NCBI RefSeq assembly: GCF_000208405.1 | Contig: NC_015437.1 | Coordinates: forward strand, 62,001 to 126,000 | Length of the DNA stretch: 64,000 bases | Source of the DNA: Selenomonas sputigena ATCC 35185 | Lineage (GTDB): Bacteria; Bacillota; Negativicutes; Selenomonadales; Selenomonadaceae | Direction of reading: 5' to 3' | Shown: positions 25,105-34,000 of the stretch, piece after piece | Layout of the letters: each line of letters starts with the position of its first letter | How positions within the stretch are numbered: the stretch's first letter is position 1 | Translations under genes and position numbers: made by a program | Notes under the pieces: model-generated | What the model saw: only the letters and a program-made list of their open reading frames with translations | Database searches by the model: none | What the model was told of the DNA's origin: nothing

Positions 25105-25267
25105 ACGGAGAAGGCACGGATCCCGCTGTGGGAAAACGGGTTTCCCAGGAAAGCTCAGGAAATCGGGCCGAAGGCTGCAGACGAATCGGTCAGCTTCTGC
25201 AAGACATGGGAAACCATGACCTGAAAGCTCAGGGGTTGGCGTGGACGCATCTTGTCCACGCCTTTTT
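25105..25267 (+). ncRNA. Candidate structured RNA ending in a terminator
   Basis: Between the lipoprotein stop and a strong terminator lies a GC-rich, non-coding stretch with several hairpins: CATGG-GAAA-CCATG (GNRA-type tetraloop), GCAGA/TCTGC, and TGGGAAA/GTTTCCCA. The 11-mer GAAAGCTCAGG occurs twice. Parts (ACGGATCCCGCTGTGG) recall cobalamin-riboswitch conserved segments, but the rest does not fit and the next gene is a nuclease. Unassigned. Confidence 0.3.
25238..25267 (+). terminator. Intrinsic terminator
   Basis: GGCGTGGAC pairs with GTCCACGCC across a 7-base loop, followed by TTTTT. Confidence 0.88.
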
Positions 25268-25431
25268 GCTATACAGGAGAAGATGTCGAAGTTCGAGCAT
25301 ATCGGCGGTGGGACTGCGTGGCGTTGAAGCCGACGCATCGCAGCTCTTTTTGCCACCTGCCTGTTTGTGCGCGATGATATATGATATAATGGGAGACAGA
25401 AGAACAACGCTTGCAAAACGGAGAAGCAGCC

Positions 25432-26322
25432 ATGGAAAAAGAAGCGAAAGGCAGACAGTATCAAGATACGGTATTCCGCCTCTACTTCAATGATGAACAA
25501 CGCCTGAAAGAAGTGGCGGGCGCTTTGCATGGACGTTCCTATGCCCGAGATCCGCTGAAGATCGTGACGCTTGACGGAACCTTCTTGTCACAGATCAAGA
25601 ATGACATATCCTTCTTGCTGGCACAGCAGCATCTGATCTTCATGGAGCATCAGAGCACGGCGAACAAGAACATGGCATTGCGTTGCCTTTACTATGTCTG
25701 TGAACAATGGCGTCAATACGTACCAGCGAAGAAGCTGTATCAGAACACGCGGATCGAACTTCCCGCGCCGGAATTCCATGTATTCTATTCGGGAGACGGC
25801 GATATGCCTGAAACGTATCAGATGAAGCTGTCCGATGCGTATAGGAAGCCGGAGTCGGATGAAAATATCAACCTGGAATTGAAGGTATGCTTCCACAATA
25901 TCAGCTACGACGAGGCGAAAATACTCCTCCAGAAAAGCCGAACGCTTCATGACTATAGCTTCTTCATCGATCGAATCAAAAAGAATATGACGAGCGGCAT
26001 GGCAAGGGCGCAAGCCATTCGCGAGGCCATGCGATATTGCGAAGAACATGATATCATGGCAGAATTTTTGCAGCAACACGAAAGGGAGGTTGTCGATATG
26101 GTGAATTTTGAATGGAATCAAAAAGACTTTGAAGAAGCCATCCTTGAAGAAGGCATCGAGCGCGGCATGAAACGTGGGCGTGCCGAGGGATGCGAGGAAG
26201 GGAAGGTCGCTATTGTCTTGGAGATGCTGCGTGACAAGCTGCCGCTGGAAACCATCGCGCGCCTTTCAAAGTTCTCCATGGAGCGCGTGCAGGAGCTTGG
26301 CAGGAGGCATAGTCTGCTTTGA
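25432..26322 (+). CDS. Rpn-family PD-(D/E)XK nuclease / recombination-promoting protein, copy 1
   Basis: 296 residues. The N-terminal half is a PD-(D/E)XK nuclease of the Rpn/YhgA type: KNDISFLL supplies the Asp and FMEHQST the ExQ that replaces ExK. The C-terminus (EEGIERGMKRGRAEGCEEGK then a helical ETIARLSKFSMERVQELG) is the charged regulatory tail typical of these proteins. Copies lie at 57026 (about two-thirds identical by eye) and, more divergent, at 40486 (minus). Family members promote RecA-independent recombination or act in defence. ATG 25432 is chosen for its GGAG site. Confidence 0.83.
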   Translation: MEKEAKGRQYQDTVFRLYFNDEQRLKEVAGALHGRSYARDPLKIVTLDGTFLSQIKNDISFLLAQQHLIFMEHQSTANKNMALRCLYYVCEQWRQYVPAKKLYQNTRIELPAPEFHVFYSGDGDMPETYQMKLSDAYRKPESDENINLELKVCFHNISYDEAKILLQKSRTLHDYSFFIDRIKKNMTSGMARAQAIREAMRYCEEHDIMAEFLQQHEREVVDMVNFEWNQKDFEEAILEEGIERGMKRGRAEGCEEGKVAIVLEMLRDKLPLETIARLSKFSMERVQELGRRHSLL

Positions 26323-26371
26323 GTGCATCTTGTGCATATCGGAGGAATCTCACATTCGCGATAGAGCGATA

Positions 26372-26412
26372 AGGAGGAGCCGCACATCGCGTGCGAGACT
26401 CCTCCTTTTTTT
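26372..26412 (+). terminator. Intrinsic terminator after Rpn copy 1
   Basis: AGGAGGAGC... pairs with ...GACTCCTCCT and is followed by seven T. Confidence 0.8.
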
Positions 26413-26443
26413 ACCCGTCGGAAGCATGCGAGGGGTAGGCGAG

Positions 26444-26486
26444 CACAGATGTGTGAAGGTGGGCGGCTGAATTTATCAGTGATTCC
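26444..26486 (+). repeat. 41-bp repeat shared with the TpsB-TpsA spacer
   Basis: CAGATGTGTGAAG..GGG.GGCTGAATTTATCAGTGATTCC (written in parts) recurs at 28923-28963 with two differences. It ends one base before the -35 of the sRNA promoter at 26487. Confidence 0.75.
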
Positions 26487-26515
26487 TTGACGCAAGGCGC
26501 AGCGTGTCGTATAAT
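26487..26515 (+). promoter_or_regulatory. Strong promoter of a small antisense RNA
   Basis: TTGACG (26487-26492), 17-base spacer, TATAAT (26510-26515). The first gene-like element downstream is a short RNA ending in a terminator at ~26612. Confidence 0.8.
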
Positions 26516-26521
26516 GAACCT

Positions 26522-26612
26522 GAAAAGGGTGTTGCTGGTAAACGGTCAGCCCCACTCGCGTTTGGATTTAGAAAACCCGCCTACGTCTGGAAACTGAAGG
26601 CGGGTTTTCTTA
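26522..26612 (+). ncRNA. Candidate antisense RNA antitoxin (type I)
   Basis: A ~90-nt RNA defined by the promoter at 26487-26515 and the terminator AAAACCCGCCT/AGGCGGGTTTT (26572-26612). It converges on, and overlaps at its 3' end, the minus-strand message of a 23-residue hydrophobic peptide. This tail-to-tail layout is that of TxpA/RatA and BsrG/SR4 type I systems. A 22-codon GTG frame inside it is probably not translated. Confidence 0.5.
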
Positions 26613-26681
26613 TTTTGCCTTTAAGGTAACGATACAAATCGTTACGAGGAAAACGAACGACAAAAAATCGTACAGTTCCAT
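26610..26681 (-). CDS. Hydrophobic peptide, candidate type I toxin (holin-like)
   Basis: 23 residues: MELYDFLSFVFLVTICIVTL followed by KAK. One membrane helix with a short acidic/aromatic N-terminus and a basic tail, like Hol_Tox/BsrG-type toxins (YEALxLMIxF... pattern). AGGGGGA lies 7-8 bases before the ATG. An extended -10 (TGCTATACT, minus strand, TATACT = 26863-26868) would give a 5' leader of ~175 nt holding two hairpins. Too short for homology to decide. The architecture is the support. Confidence 0.5.
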   Translation of the reverse strand: MELYDFLSFVFLVTICIVTLKAK

Positions 26682-26697
26682 GGGCTATCCCCCTGCT

Positions 26698-26804
26698 GAG
26701 CCGTCCAAGAAGCAAGCCCGTGGGCGTAGCTGATTGGCAAACGGCTCGTATGCGAAAACGTCCCAAGAGCGTGAGCCGAAGGCGAGACGCGATTGGCTGA
26801 CGTT
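26698..26804 (-). repeat. Two diverged CCAAGA/GATTGG hairpins in the toxin leader
   Basis: Hairpin 26698-26747 has outer stem GAGCCGT/ACGGCTC. Hairpin 26757-26804 has AACGTC/GACGTT and inner GCGT/ACGC. Both keep CCAAGA on the left and GATTGG on the right, as in the large hairpin of the dispersed repeat, while the stems differ in both strands together. Confidence 0.7.
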
Positions 26805-26876
26805 GACCGCCATTCAGGGGCTAAGAATCGACCGCCTACCGATTAGAAGCAACACCGTCTATAGTATAGCACATTC

Positions 26877-26901
26877 AGGCAGCTGTCGCCTGCCTTTTTT
26901 T
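26877..26901 (+). terminator. Intrinsic terminator
   Basis: AGGCAG and CTGCCT stem with a short loop, then seven T. Blocks plus-strand transcription before the TpsB gene. Confidence 0.7.
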
Positions 26902-26995
26902 GTACGAAAAACCCCGTTCTCGCATAGGTCAAAAATCCCTATTTCTGCAAGACCGCAAAGAAATAGCTAATATCCGCTAGGAAAAAAGCCCGAAT

Positions 26996-27014
26996 TATGC
27001 TAATATATAGCATA
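26996..27014. promoter_or_regulatory. Palindrome upstream of TpsB gene
   Basis: TATGCTAATATATAGCATA is a 19-base inverted repeat ~70 bases before the TpsB start, in the position of an operator. No matching regulator is recognised in the window. Confidence 0.4.
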
Positions 27015-27082
27015 CAAGTGCGGTTGATACTTTTGGAAGCCGTCGTGAAGAACGATGGCAAGTCATGGAAGGAACGATGCGA

Positions 27083-28897
27083 ATGAAGATGCAGGATGCA
27101 GAGAAAATGCGGCACAGGCCTTTTGCTGTAAAGCGATGCAGGCGTCTGTCCTTTGCCGTCACGCTCGCTTTGTTCAGCGCTGTGCTCACCCCCTTTTGCG
27201 CTGAAGCGGGAACGGTTTCAGATGCGGCGGGCGATGCGCAGCGTGCCATGGTGCGTGCGGCGGCGGGCGAAGCGCCGATGATGGGTGCGAGCGCCGTCGA
27301 CGTGCCGAAGACCGAGGGAGCGGAGGCAGCCGCCTCGCCGGACGTGACGCGGGTGGGCGTGGAAGCCCCTGCGCTGCGGCAGGCGGAGCAGCAGGCTGCG
27401 GAGAGCGCGATCCTCGTGCGCCGCTACACGTTCTCGGGCGAGAACCCCGTGACGGACGAGGAGCTTCGTGCGCTCTTAAAGCCGCACAAGCTCAAGTACG
27501 CGCGTCTCGCCGACCTCGAAGAGCAGGCGGCGGAGGTCACGAAATACCTGCGTTCCAAAGGATACTTCGTTGCCTTCGCCTACCTCGCGCCGCAGGACTT
27601 CGCAGACGGCACGGTCGACTTCACGATCGTGCCCGGCCGCTACGACAAGGTCGTCGTGAACAACAATTCGTATTTGACAGAAAATGCCATTCGGCGCGAG
27701 ATGGGGCTTTCCTCGGGCGAACTCGTGAAGAAAGCGCCGCTCAACCGCGGCGTCTGGCTGACGAACGACCTTTCGCGCGTCGAGGCGCGCACACAGATCA
27801 AGGCGGGCAGCCGCCAGGGCACGTCGGACATCGTCATTGACGTCAAGAACAAAGGCAACCGCATGTGGGGCTACGTCGGCGTCGACAACGGCGGCTACCG
27901 CTACACGGGACGCTACCAGTACAGCGCCTTCTTCAACTACGCGAGTCCGTTCCGCGAGGGCGACCTCTTCTCCGTCGGCGGCGTCGTGTCGAACGGCGGC
28001 ATGTGGTCGGGATCGGCGTCCTATTCGACGCCGCTCGCCAAGCAGGGCGAGCGCGTCGGCGTCAGCTACGCGCGCTCGCACTACACGCTGGGCGGCGCGT
28101 TCTCTGCGCTTGACTACACGGGCACGTCGGAGACCGTGAGCCTTTGGTGGCAGCACAACTTCCAGCGCAGCCGCGACTTCAACCTCTACGGCACGCTGCG
28201 CTTCGACTGGAAGGATCTTGAGGACGAAGCGAAGGGCATGGCGTACAAGAATCCCAAGGGAGCGAAAAACTGGGTCATCGGCATCAACGGCGACAACCTC
28301 GACCATATCTGGACGGGCGGCCGCAACACCTTCGCGCTCAATTACACGTATGGCGACCTCTCCATCGACGATGAAGTGCAGCGCCGCTACGATGCCGCTA
28401 CCGCGCGGACGGCAGGTCATTTCGGCAAGTGGAATTTGAACTTGACGCGCCTGCAGCACATAGACGATCGTCTCTCGCTCTACCTCTCGTACAGCCGCCA
28501 GTGGGCGAACAAGAACCTCGATTCCTCGGAGAAATTCTCGCTCGGCGGGCCTTACGGCGTACGCGCCTACCCTGTCGGCGAAGCGTCGGGCGACGACGGC
28601 TGGCGCTGGACTTCGGAGCTTCGCTGGAACTTGCCGACGCGCGAGGGCGACGAGAATATCTGGCAGCTCATTGCCTTCGTCGACGGCGGTCATGTAGGGC
28701 TCTACCACGACGGCTGGTCGGGCTATACAGGGCCGCAGAGCCGCAGCCTCTACGGCGCGGGCGTCGGTGTGAATTGGAGCAATCAGGCGAACTGGGTCGC
28801 GCATCTGCACTACGCTTGGAAGATCGGCCGTGAAGAGGCGACTTCCGACACGGATCGCAGCGGCAGGTTCTGGTTCCAACTGTATAAATTCTTCTAA
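27083..28897 (+). CDS. TpsB outer-membrane transporter (ShlB/FhaC family)
   Basis: 604 residues. Signal peptide (hydrophobic core LSFAVTLALFSAVLTPF, residues ~22-38), a linker, two POTRA domains (about 115-270; RRYTFSGENPVTDEELRALL starts the first, VNNNSYLTENAIRREMGL the second) and a C-terminal 16-strand barrel ending in the outer-membrane signature aromatic (FQLYKFF). It should export the TpsA protein encoded 102 bases downstream. ATG 27083 is favoured because AAGGA lies 9 bases upstream. Two ATGs upstream and one downstream are in frame, so the start is uncertain by a few residues. Confidence 0.9.
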   Translation: MKMQDAEKMRHRPFAVKRCRRLSFAVTLALFSAVLTPFCAEAGTVSDAAGDAQRAMVRAAAGEAPMMGASAVDVPKTEGAEAAASPDVTRVGVEAPALRQAEQQAAESAILVRRYTFSGENPVTDEELRALLKPHKLKYARLADLEEQAAEVTKYLRSKGYFVAFAYLAPQDFADGTVDFTIVPGRYDKVVVNNNSYLTENAIRREMGLSSGELVKKAPLNRGVWLTNDLSRVEARTQIKAGSRQGTSDIVIDVKNKGNRMWGYVGVDNGGYRYTGRYQYSAFFNYASPFREGDLFSVGGVVSNGGMWSGSASYSTPLAKQGERVGVSYARSHYTLGGAFSALDYTGTSETVSLWWQHNFQRSRDFNLYGTLRFDWKDLEDEAKGMAYKNPKGAKNWVIGINGDNLDHIWTGGRNTFALNYTYGDLSIDDEVQRRYDAATARTAGHFGKWNLNLTRLQHIDDRLSLYLSYSRQWANKNLDSSEKFSLGGPYGVRAYPVGEASGDDGWRWTSELRWNLPTREGDENIWQLIAFVDGGHVGLYHDGWSGYTGPQSRSLYGAGVGVNWSNQANWVAHLHYAWKIGREEATSDTDRSGRFWFQLYKFF

Positions 28898-28963
28898 GAA
28901 ACGCTGATAAAATGAGGTCGCCCAGATGTGTGAAGATGGGTGGCTGAATTTATCAGTGATTCC
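28898..28963. repeat. MITE-like inverted repeat between tpsB and tpsA
   Basis: GAAACGCTGATAAA at the left is an imperfect inverted match to TTTATCAGTGATTCC at the right, with ~35 bases between. The right 41 bases recur at 26446-26486 and the left 12 at 15773. It looks like a small IS-end-derived element. Confidence 0.5.
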
Positions 28964-28999
28964 CCAATATCGGTTTCAGACGAAAAAGGAGAAATACCC

Positions 29000-31003
29000 A
29001 TGCGCTTCATGAAAAAGCAGCGCCGCGCGAGGAAAGAGCGCGGCGAGAGCAATCCCTTCCTGCTGCGCCTGCAGGAGAACGTGCGCCGCGCCCTCTTGGG
29101 CGGCGTCGGCATCGTGGCGGCGGGCGCAGCCCTCGTTGGCACAAGCAGCCCTGCCAGCGCCTTGCCGCAGGGCGGTGAAGTCGCGGCGGGCGCTGCCGAC
29201 ATCGCTAAGAGCCAGGCGGAGATGGCAATTCATCAGGCGACTGAGAACGCCGTCATCAACTGGCAGAGCTTCAACATCGCGGCAAACGAGCGCGTCAATA
29301 TCTTCCAGCCGAATGCTCAGGCTGCACTTTTGAACCGCGTGCTCGGCGGCAGTCCTTCGGAAATCTTCGGCACGCTTACGGCGAACGGGCGCGTCTTCCT
29401 CGTCAACCCGGCGGGCGTCCTTTTTGCGCCCGGCGCACAAGTCGATGCGGGCGCGATCACGGCTGCGGCGATGAACATTACGAACGCCGACTTCATGGCG
29501 GGCAAGTATGCCTTCGTCGGCGCAGCTGAGAGCGGCAAGGTCATCAACCGCGGCACGCTTCGTGCGGCGGATGCGGGCGCAGTCGCGCTTCTCGGCAAGG
29601 ATGTCGTCAATGAAGGCGTCATCGTCGCCAAGAAGGGCGCGGCGGTTCTCGCGGCGGCCGAGGACGTCACGCTCGACTTCACGGGCGACGGCAAGGTCGC
29701 GGTCGTGCCGTCGAAAGCGGCGATGAAAGAGAGCGTCACGAACAAGGGCATCGTCGAAGCGGACGGCGGACTCGTCTTCATGACAGCGGCGACGGGCGAC
29801 GCGCTCGTTTCCTCTGCTGTCAATCAGGAGGGCGTCGTGCGTGCCGCGAGCCTTGACGGCAAGGCGGGGGCAATCCGCATGACGGCGAACGACGTGCGCC
29901 TTGCCGCAGGCAGCGTGACGGACGTGAGCGGCGCGAAAGCCGGCACGGTTGAGATCGGCGGCGGCTGGCAGGGCACGGGCGACCTCGCGCACGCTGAGAA
30001 TGTCACGGTTGAGCGCGGCGCGGCGGTGCGTGCCGATGCGACGGCAGCGGATGCCGCGGGCGGCACGGTCGCCGTCTGGTCGGACGGCAGGACGAAGTTC
30101 GCGGGCGAGATCACGGCACGCGGTGCAGGCACGGGCGCGGGCGGCGCGGTCGAGACCTCGGGCAAGAAGGTGCAGATCACGGGACGCGTCGATGCTTCGT
30201 CAGCGGCGGGCAAGGCGGGCGAGTGGCTGATCGATCCCGGCGATATTGAGGTCAAGACGCGAGGGACGGGGGACCCCGAAGCTGGCTCTCAGGCGGACGT
30301 GCAGACCGTCACCAATTCGCTGAACGGCGGTACATCTGTAACCATCCAGACGGCGAACCTCACGGGAAATGACGATCACTCCATCACCGTGACGGACGCC
30401 ATCAACAAGACGGCGGGCGGCGACGCGACCCTCTCCTTGAAGGCGACGGGAAGCGTCAATATCAACGCTGATATCAGCTCGACGGCGGGCAAGCTCAATG
30501 TGGACATTACATCCGATACGAACCACCGTGCGGGCGGTCGTGTCAGCGTTGCAAGCGGAAAGAATATCAAGACGCTCGGCGGCAATGTCAAGATCGGCGG
30601 CGGTCTCATGGACAGCGGCGTTGGATTTGCCAATTCGCAGAGCGCGGGCGAAGCGGGCATCATGCTCAACGGCGTCACGATTGACACGACGGACGGCACC
30701 ACGGCGAGCGGCAATGTCGAACTCGCGGGCAGCACGACGGCGAACGCGGCGGGCGTATCGCTCGCGGGCACGACGATCACGGCGGGTGCGGGCAAGGTCA
30801 CGCTCGTCGGCAAATCCACGGGCGGCGGCAAGGGTATCGCCCTCGGCGGAAACATCACGACGCGCTCGGTCGAACTGCGCACGGAATTCCCTCGACCTCT
30901 CGGGCACGATCACGGGCGATGGCGACCCCGCAGGCACGGCGAAGGTCTGGACGCTTTCGGACGGGAAGACCATCAACTTTGGCACAGGCACGGGCGGACT
31001 TGA
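29000..31003 (+). CDS. TpsA filamentous haemagglutinin, N-terminal part (before frameshift)
   Basis: Signal peptide of the long TpsA type (a basic stretch, then LLGGVGIVAAGAALVGTSSP to ALPQGG, near residue 55) and the TPS haemagglutination-activity domain (residues ~60-200: VINWQSFNIAANERVNIFQP, NRVLGGSPSEIFGTL, VFLVNPAGVLFAPGAQV), which TpsB recognises. Beta-helix repeats follow. ATG 29000 has AAAAAGGAGA upstream. The original frame is correct to 30883. There an extra G (GG at 30883-30884) shifts translation to a non-homologous tail ending at 31003, while the beta-helix continues in the +1 frame from 30885. As written, only a truncated ~667-residue protein is made. Confidence 0.88.
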   Translation: MRFMKKQRRARKERGESNPFLLRLQENVRRALLGGVGIVAAGAALVGTSSPASALPQGGEVAAGAADIAKSQAEMAIHQATENAVINWQSFNIAANERVNIFQPNAQAALLNRVLGGSPSEIFGTLTANGRVFLVNPAGVLFAPGAQVDAGAITAAAMNITNADFMAGKYAFVGAAESGKVINRGTLRAADAGAVALLGKDVVNEGVIVAKKGAAVLAAAEDVTLDFTGDGKVAVVPSKAAMKESVTNKGIVEADGGLVFMTAATGDALVSSAVNQEGVVRAASLDGKAGAIRMTANDVRLAAGSVTDVSGAKAGTVEIGGGWQGTGDLAHAENVTVERGAAVRADATAADAAGGTVAVWSDGRTKFAGEITARGAGTGAGGAVETSGKKVQITGRVDASSAAGKAGEWLIDPGDIEVKTRGTGDPEAGSQADVQTVTNSLNGGTSVTIQTANLTGNDDHSITVTDAINKTAGGDATLSLKATGSVNINADISSTAGKLNVDITSDTNHRAGGRVSVASGKNIKTLGGNVKIGGGLMDSGVGFANSQSAGEAGIMLNGVTIDTTDGTTASGNVELAGSTTANAAGVSLAGTTITAGAGKVTLVGKSTGGGKGIALGGNITTRSVELRTEFPRPLGHDHGRWRPRRHGEGLDAFGREDHQLWHRHGRT

Positions 31004-34000
31004 TCTCGCAGGCGATACGTTCACGAGCACGGGAAAGATTCAGAACTTCAAGAAGAATACGGTCGGCGACGCCGCGAAAAAGGCGAATATCATCGCAAAC
31101 GGCGTGACGGCGGACGAAGATCTGGAAATGTATACGGGTGCAGGCACGCTGACGGTCAGCGGCGCGGTGAATATCGCTTCGACGCACGCACTGACGCTCG
31201 GCTCGAAGAATGCCATGACGGGCGCGGGCGTCATCACGGCAGACGCACTCAAGCTCGATGCGGCGGATGCAACTGTGAATCTCACGGGCGCGAACGCTGT
31301 CAAGAAGCTCGACGGCAAGGCGAAGGGCTTGACCTTTAAGAACAGCGGCAATCTGACCGTTGGCGGTGAAACGGGGTTGGTGACAGCAGCGGGCGGCGCG
31401 AGTCTCGACGTGACGGGCGATCTCACGGTCGGCGCACACGGCATGACGAACGCGGCGGGCGCGATGAAGCTCAAGGCGAGCGGCACGCTCAAGCTCGATG
31501 CGAATGCCGAGGTCAAGTCGACGGGTGCGGCGGCGACATCGCTCGAAGCAAATACTGTTGAATTTGCTTCGGCGAGCAAGGTATCGACAGCAGGCGGCAC
31601 GATTGATGTCAAGACGGATGCGCTGACGCTCCCCGCAGGAGCGCAGGGCACTCTTTCGAGTGCAAACGGAAAGGTCACGGTTGAGACGAAAACGTCGGGC
31701 AAGACGATGTCCGTCGGTTCTTCGAGTGCCGATGTTCACATGAATGACCTCGATTTCATCAACTCCGGCACGGGCGAAGTCCATCTGGGCAATGCGTCTA
31801 CGGGCAACGTCGAGATCAGCACAGCCGATGTCAAAGCACCGCTGACGGTCGAGTCGGGCGCAACGCTCAAGTTCTCGGGAACGCTCTCGAATACGGCGGG
31901 CAAGAACACGACGTTCAAGGCGAACGCCGTGGACTTTGCTGCGGGCGCAAACCTCGCGGCGGGCGCGGGCACGATGACAATGGTGACGGATGCTGTCACG
32001 AACTGGAGCAATGTCACGTTTGCCGACAGCAATGCGAAGGGCACGTTTGCCCTTCAGCCCAAGACGGTGGGCAATTTCACCGTCGGCGGATCGAGCGCAC
32101 TCGTCTCGGATGCAGGCCTCGGCAAGCTCAAGGCGGGCAATTTCTACAACGTCGCCATCGGCACGAAGGAGAATGTCGGCACGGCGACCATCGCGGGCAT
32201 CGCGAGCGGCAATCTGCCCAAGTATACGAGCATCCTAACGAAGGGCAAGATCAACGTTACGGGCGCGGTCGTCGGCACATCTGCCGATACGCTCGCGCTC
32301 CATGCCGATGCGCCGGGCGCGACGCTCGGCGATGGACTGTCGCAGAGTGCGCCGATCACGGTCGGCAATCTGCTTCTCCTCGGCAAAGGCTCGATGGATC
32401 TCAGCACGCAGGCGAACAAGATTGAAAACATCGCCGCCGATATGGCGGACGGCGATCTCAAGCTCAAGAACCAGACGAACATGAAGGTCGCTGTCGTTGA
32501 GAATCGTACCGTCACGCCGAAGGTGAATGTCGACGGACTCAAGACGAAGTCGACGGACATCAAGATGGATGCCGGCAAGAAGCTCACGGTCGCGGGCAAT
32601 CTGAGATCCACGGACGACACGAAGATCGAAGCCGACGATCTCGACCTCGGGAATAACAAGGTCAACGTCGGCAAGAAGCTCACGCTCGAAAAGGCGACGA
32701 AGTCGCAGGCGATCAACATCGGCACGGGTGCGGGCGATTGGAACATCAACAACAGTGCCTACGGCGAGATCAAGATCGGCGGCGCGACGCAGACGGGCAA
32801 CATCAATATCAAGGGTGCGACCTTCAAGAAGCCGTCGGATATTGAGACTACGGGCGACGTCACACTGACGGGCGCGACGAAGGCGGGCGCGGACGGCAAG
32901 TCCGACATGAAGATCAAGGCGCATGCGGCGACTCTGCCGACGGCGTCCGATACGCTCGCTGTCAAGAATCTCGACCTCGACCTCTCGGGCGGCATCGATC
33001 TCGGTCTTGGCAAGATCAACGGACAGAAGGACGGCAAAGTCACGGCGAAGGGCGCATCGGCGAGTCAGGACATCTATATCAGTGACAATGCCGCAGATGC
33101 TCCTTCCACGGAGTTCCGCATTGCCTACCGTACGATCAACAATACGCTCGATGGCTTCGGCGGCTTCGACGTCGCGGGTGAGAAGCATGTCTACTTCTAC
33201 GGCGGTTCGGTCAAGAAGTCCATCAATGCGGCGGGCAAGCTCGGCGTCGAGGTGCGCGACAATCTAACCATCGAGGGCAAGGGTACGAAGCTCAAGATCG
33301 GTGCAGATCCGACGCAGGCGGGGCATGATCCCGCCTCGGTCATCACGGGCGGCTTTACCGTTAAGCAGGGCAAGACTGTCCATGTGAAAGGCGTCGACGG
33401 GACGAGCAAGGAAAACGGCGCAGAGATCAATATCCAAACGGCGGGCAACATCCATCTCGAGCAGGGAGCTACACTGAAGGTCGAGGGCAACTATGCACAG
33501 GCGACGCTCAATGCACGAAACGGCGACGTCGTGCTGAACGAGGATGCCAAGGTGCAGGTCGCTCCCGGCTCCACACCCGTCTGGGTCGATGTCACGGGCA
33601 AAAAGCTGCAGCTCGACGCACGCGCTCAGCTCGACTCGGGCACCGATACCGTCGGTGCTCTGCGCGTGCATACGGATGAGATCGTCACGCCGACAGCGGA
33701 CGACAATACGACGAACATCGTCGGCAAGAGCGGTCTCGTCATCACGCGCAAGACGGCGGGCGATTTGACGCTCAACAACGCTTCTACGGGCGCAGGGCTT
33801 CATGTCACGAGCGACCAGCTCAACGGCAAGCTCTTTGGCAAAGATTTCAGCGAATTGGTTCTCGGCGACAATCGCAGCCAGACGGTCACGATCGACGGAC
33901 TTGAAGCGAACAACCGCGTCGTCGTCAAGACAGCGGAGACGGGCAAGACGGTCATCGGCGCGGGCGGACTCAAGGTCGGCACGGACGGCTCCGGCAAGGA

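Noticed and set aside
30498-30884. First 129 codons of the +1 frame in the tpsA region
   Set aside because: Arg/Ser-rich nonsense overlapping the true TpsA frame; only the part after 30885 continues the beta-helix.
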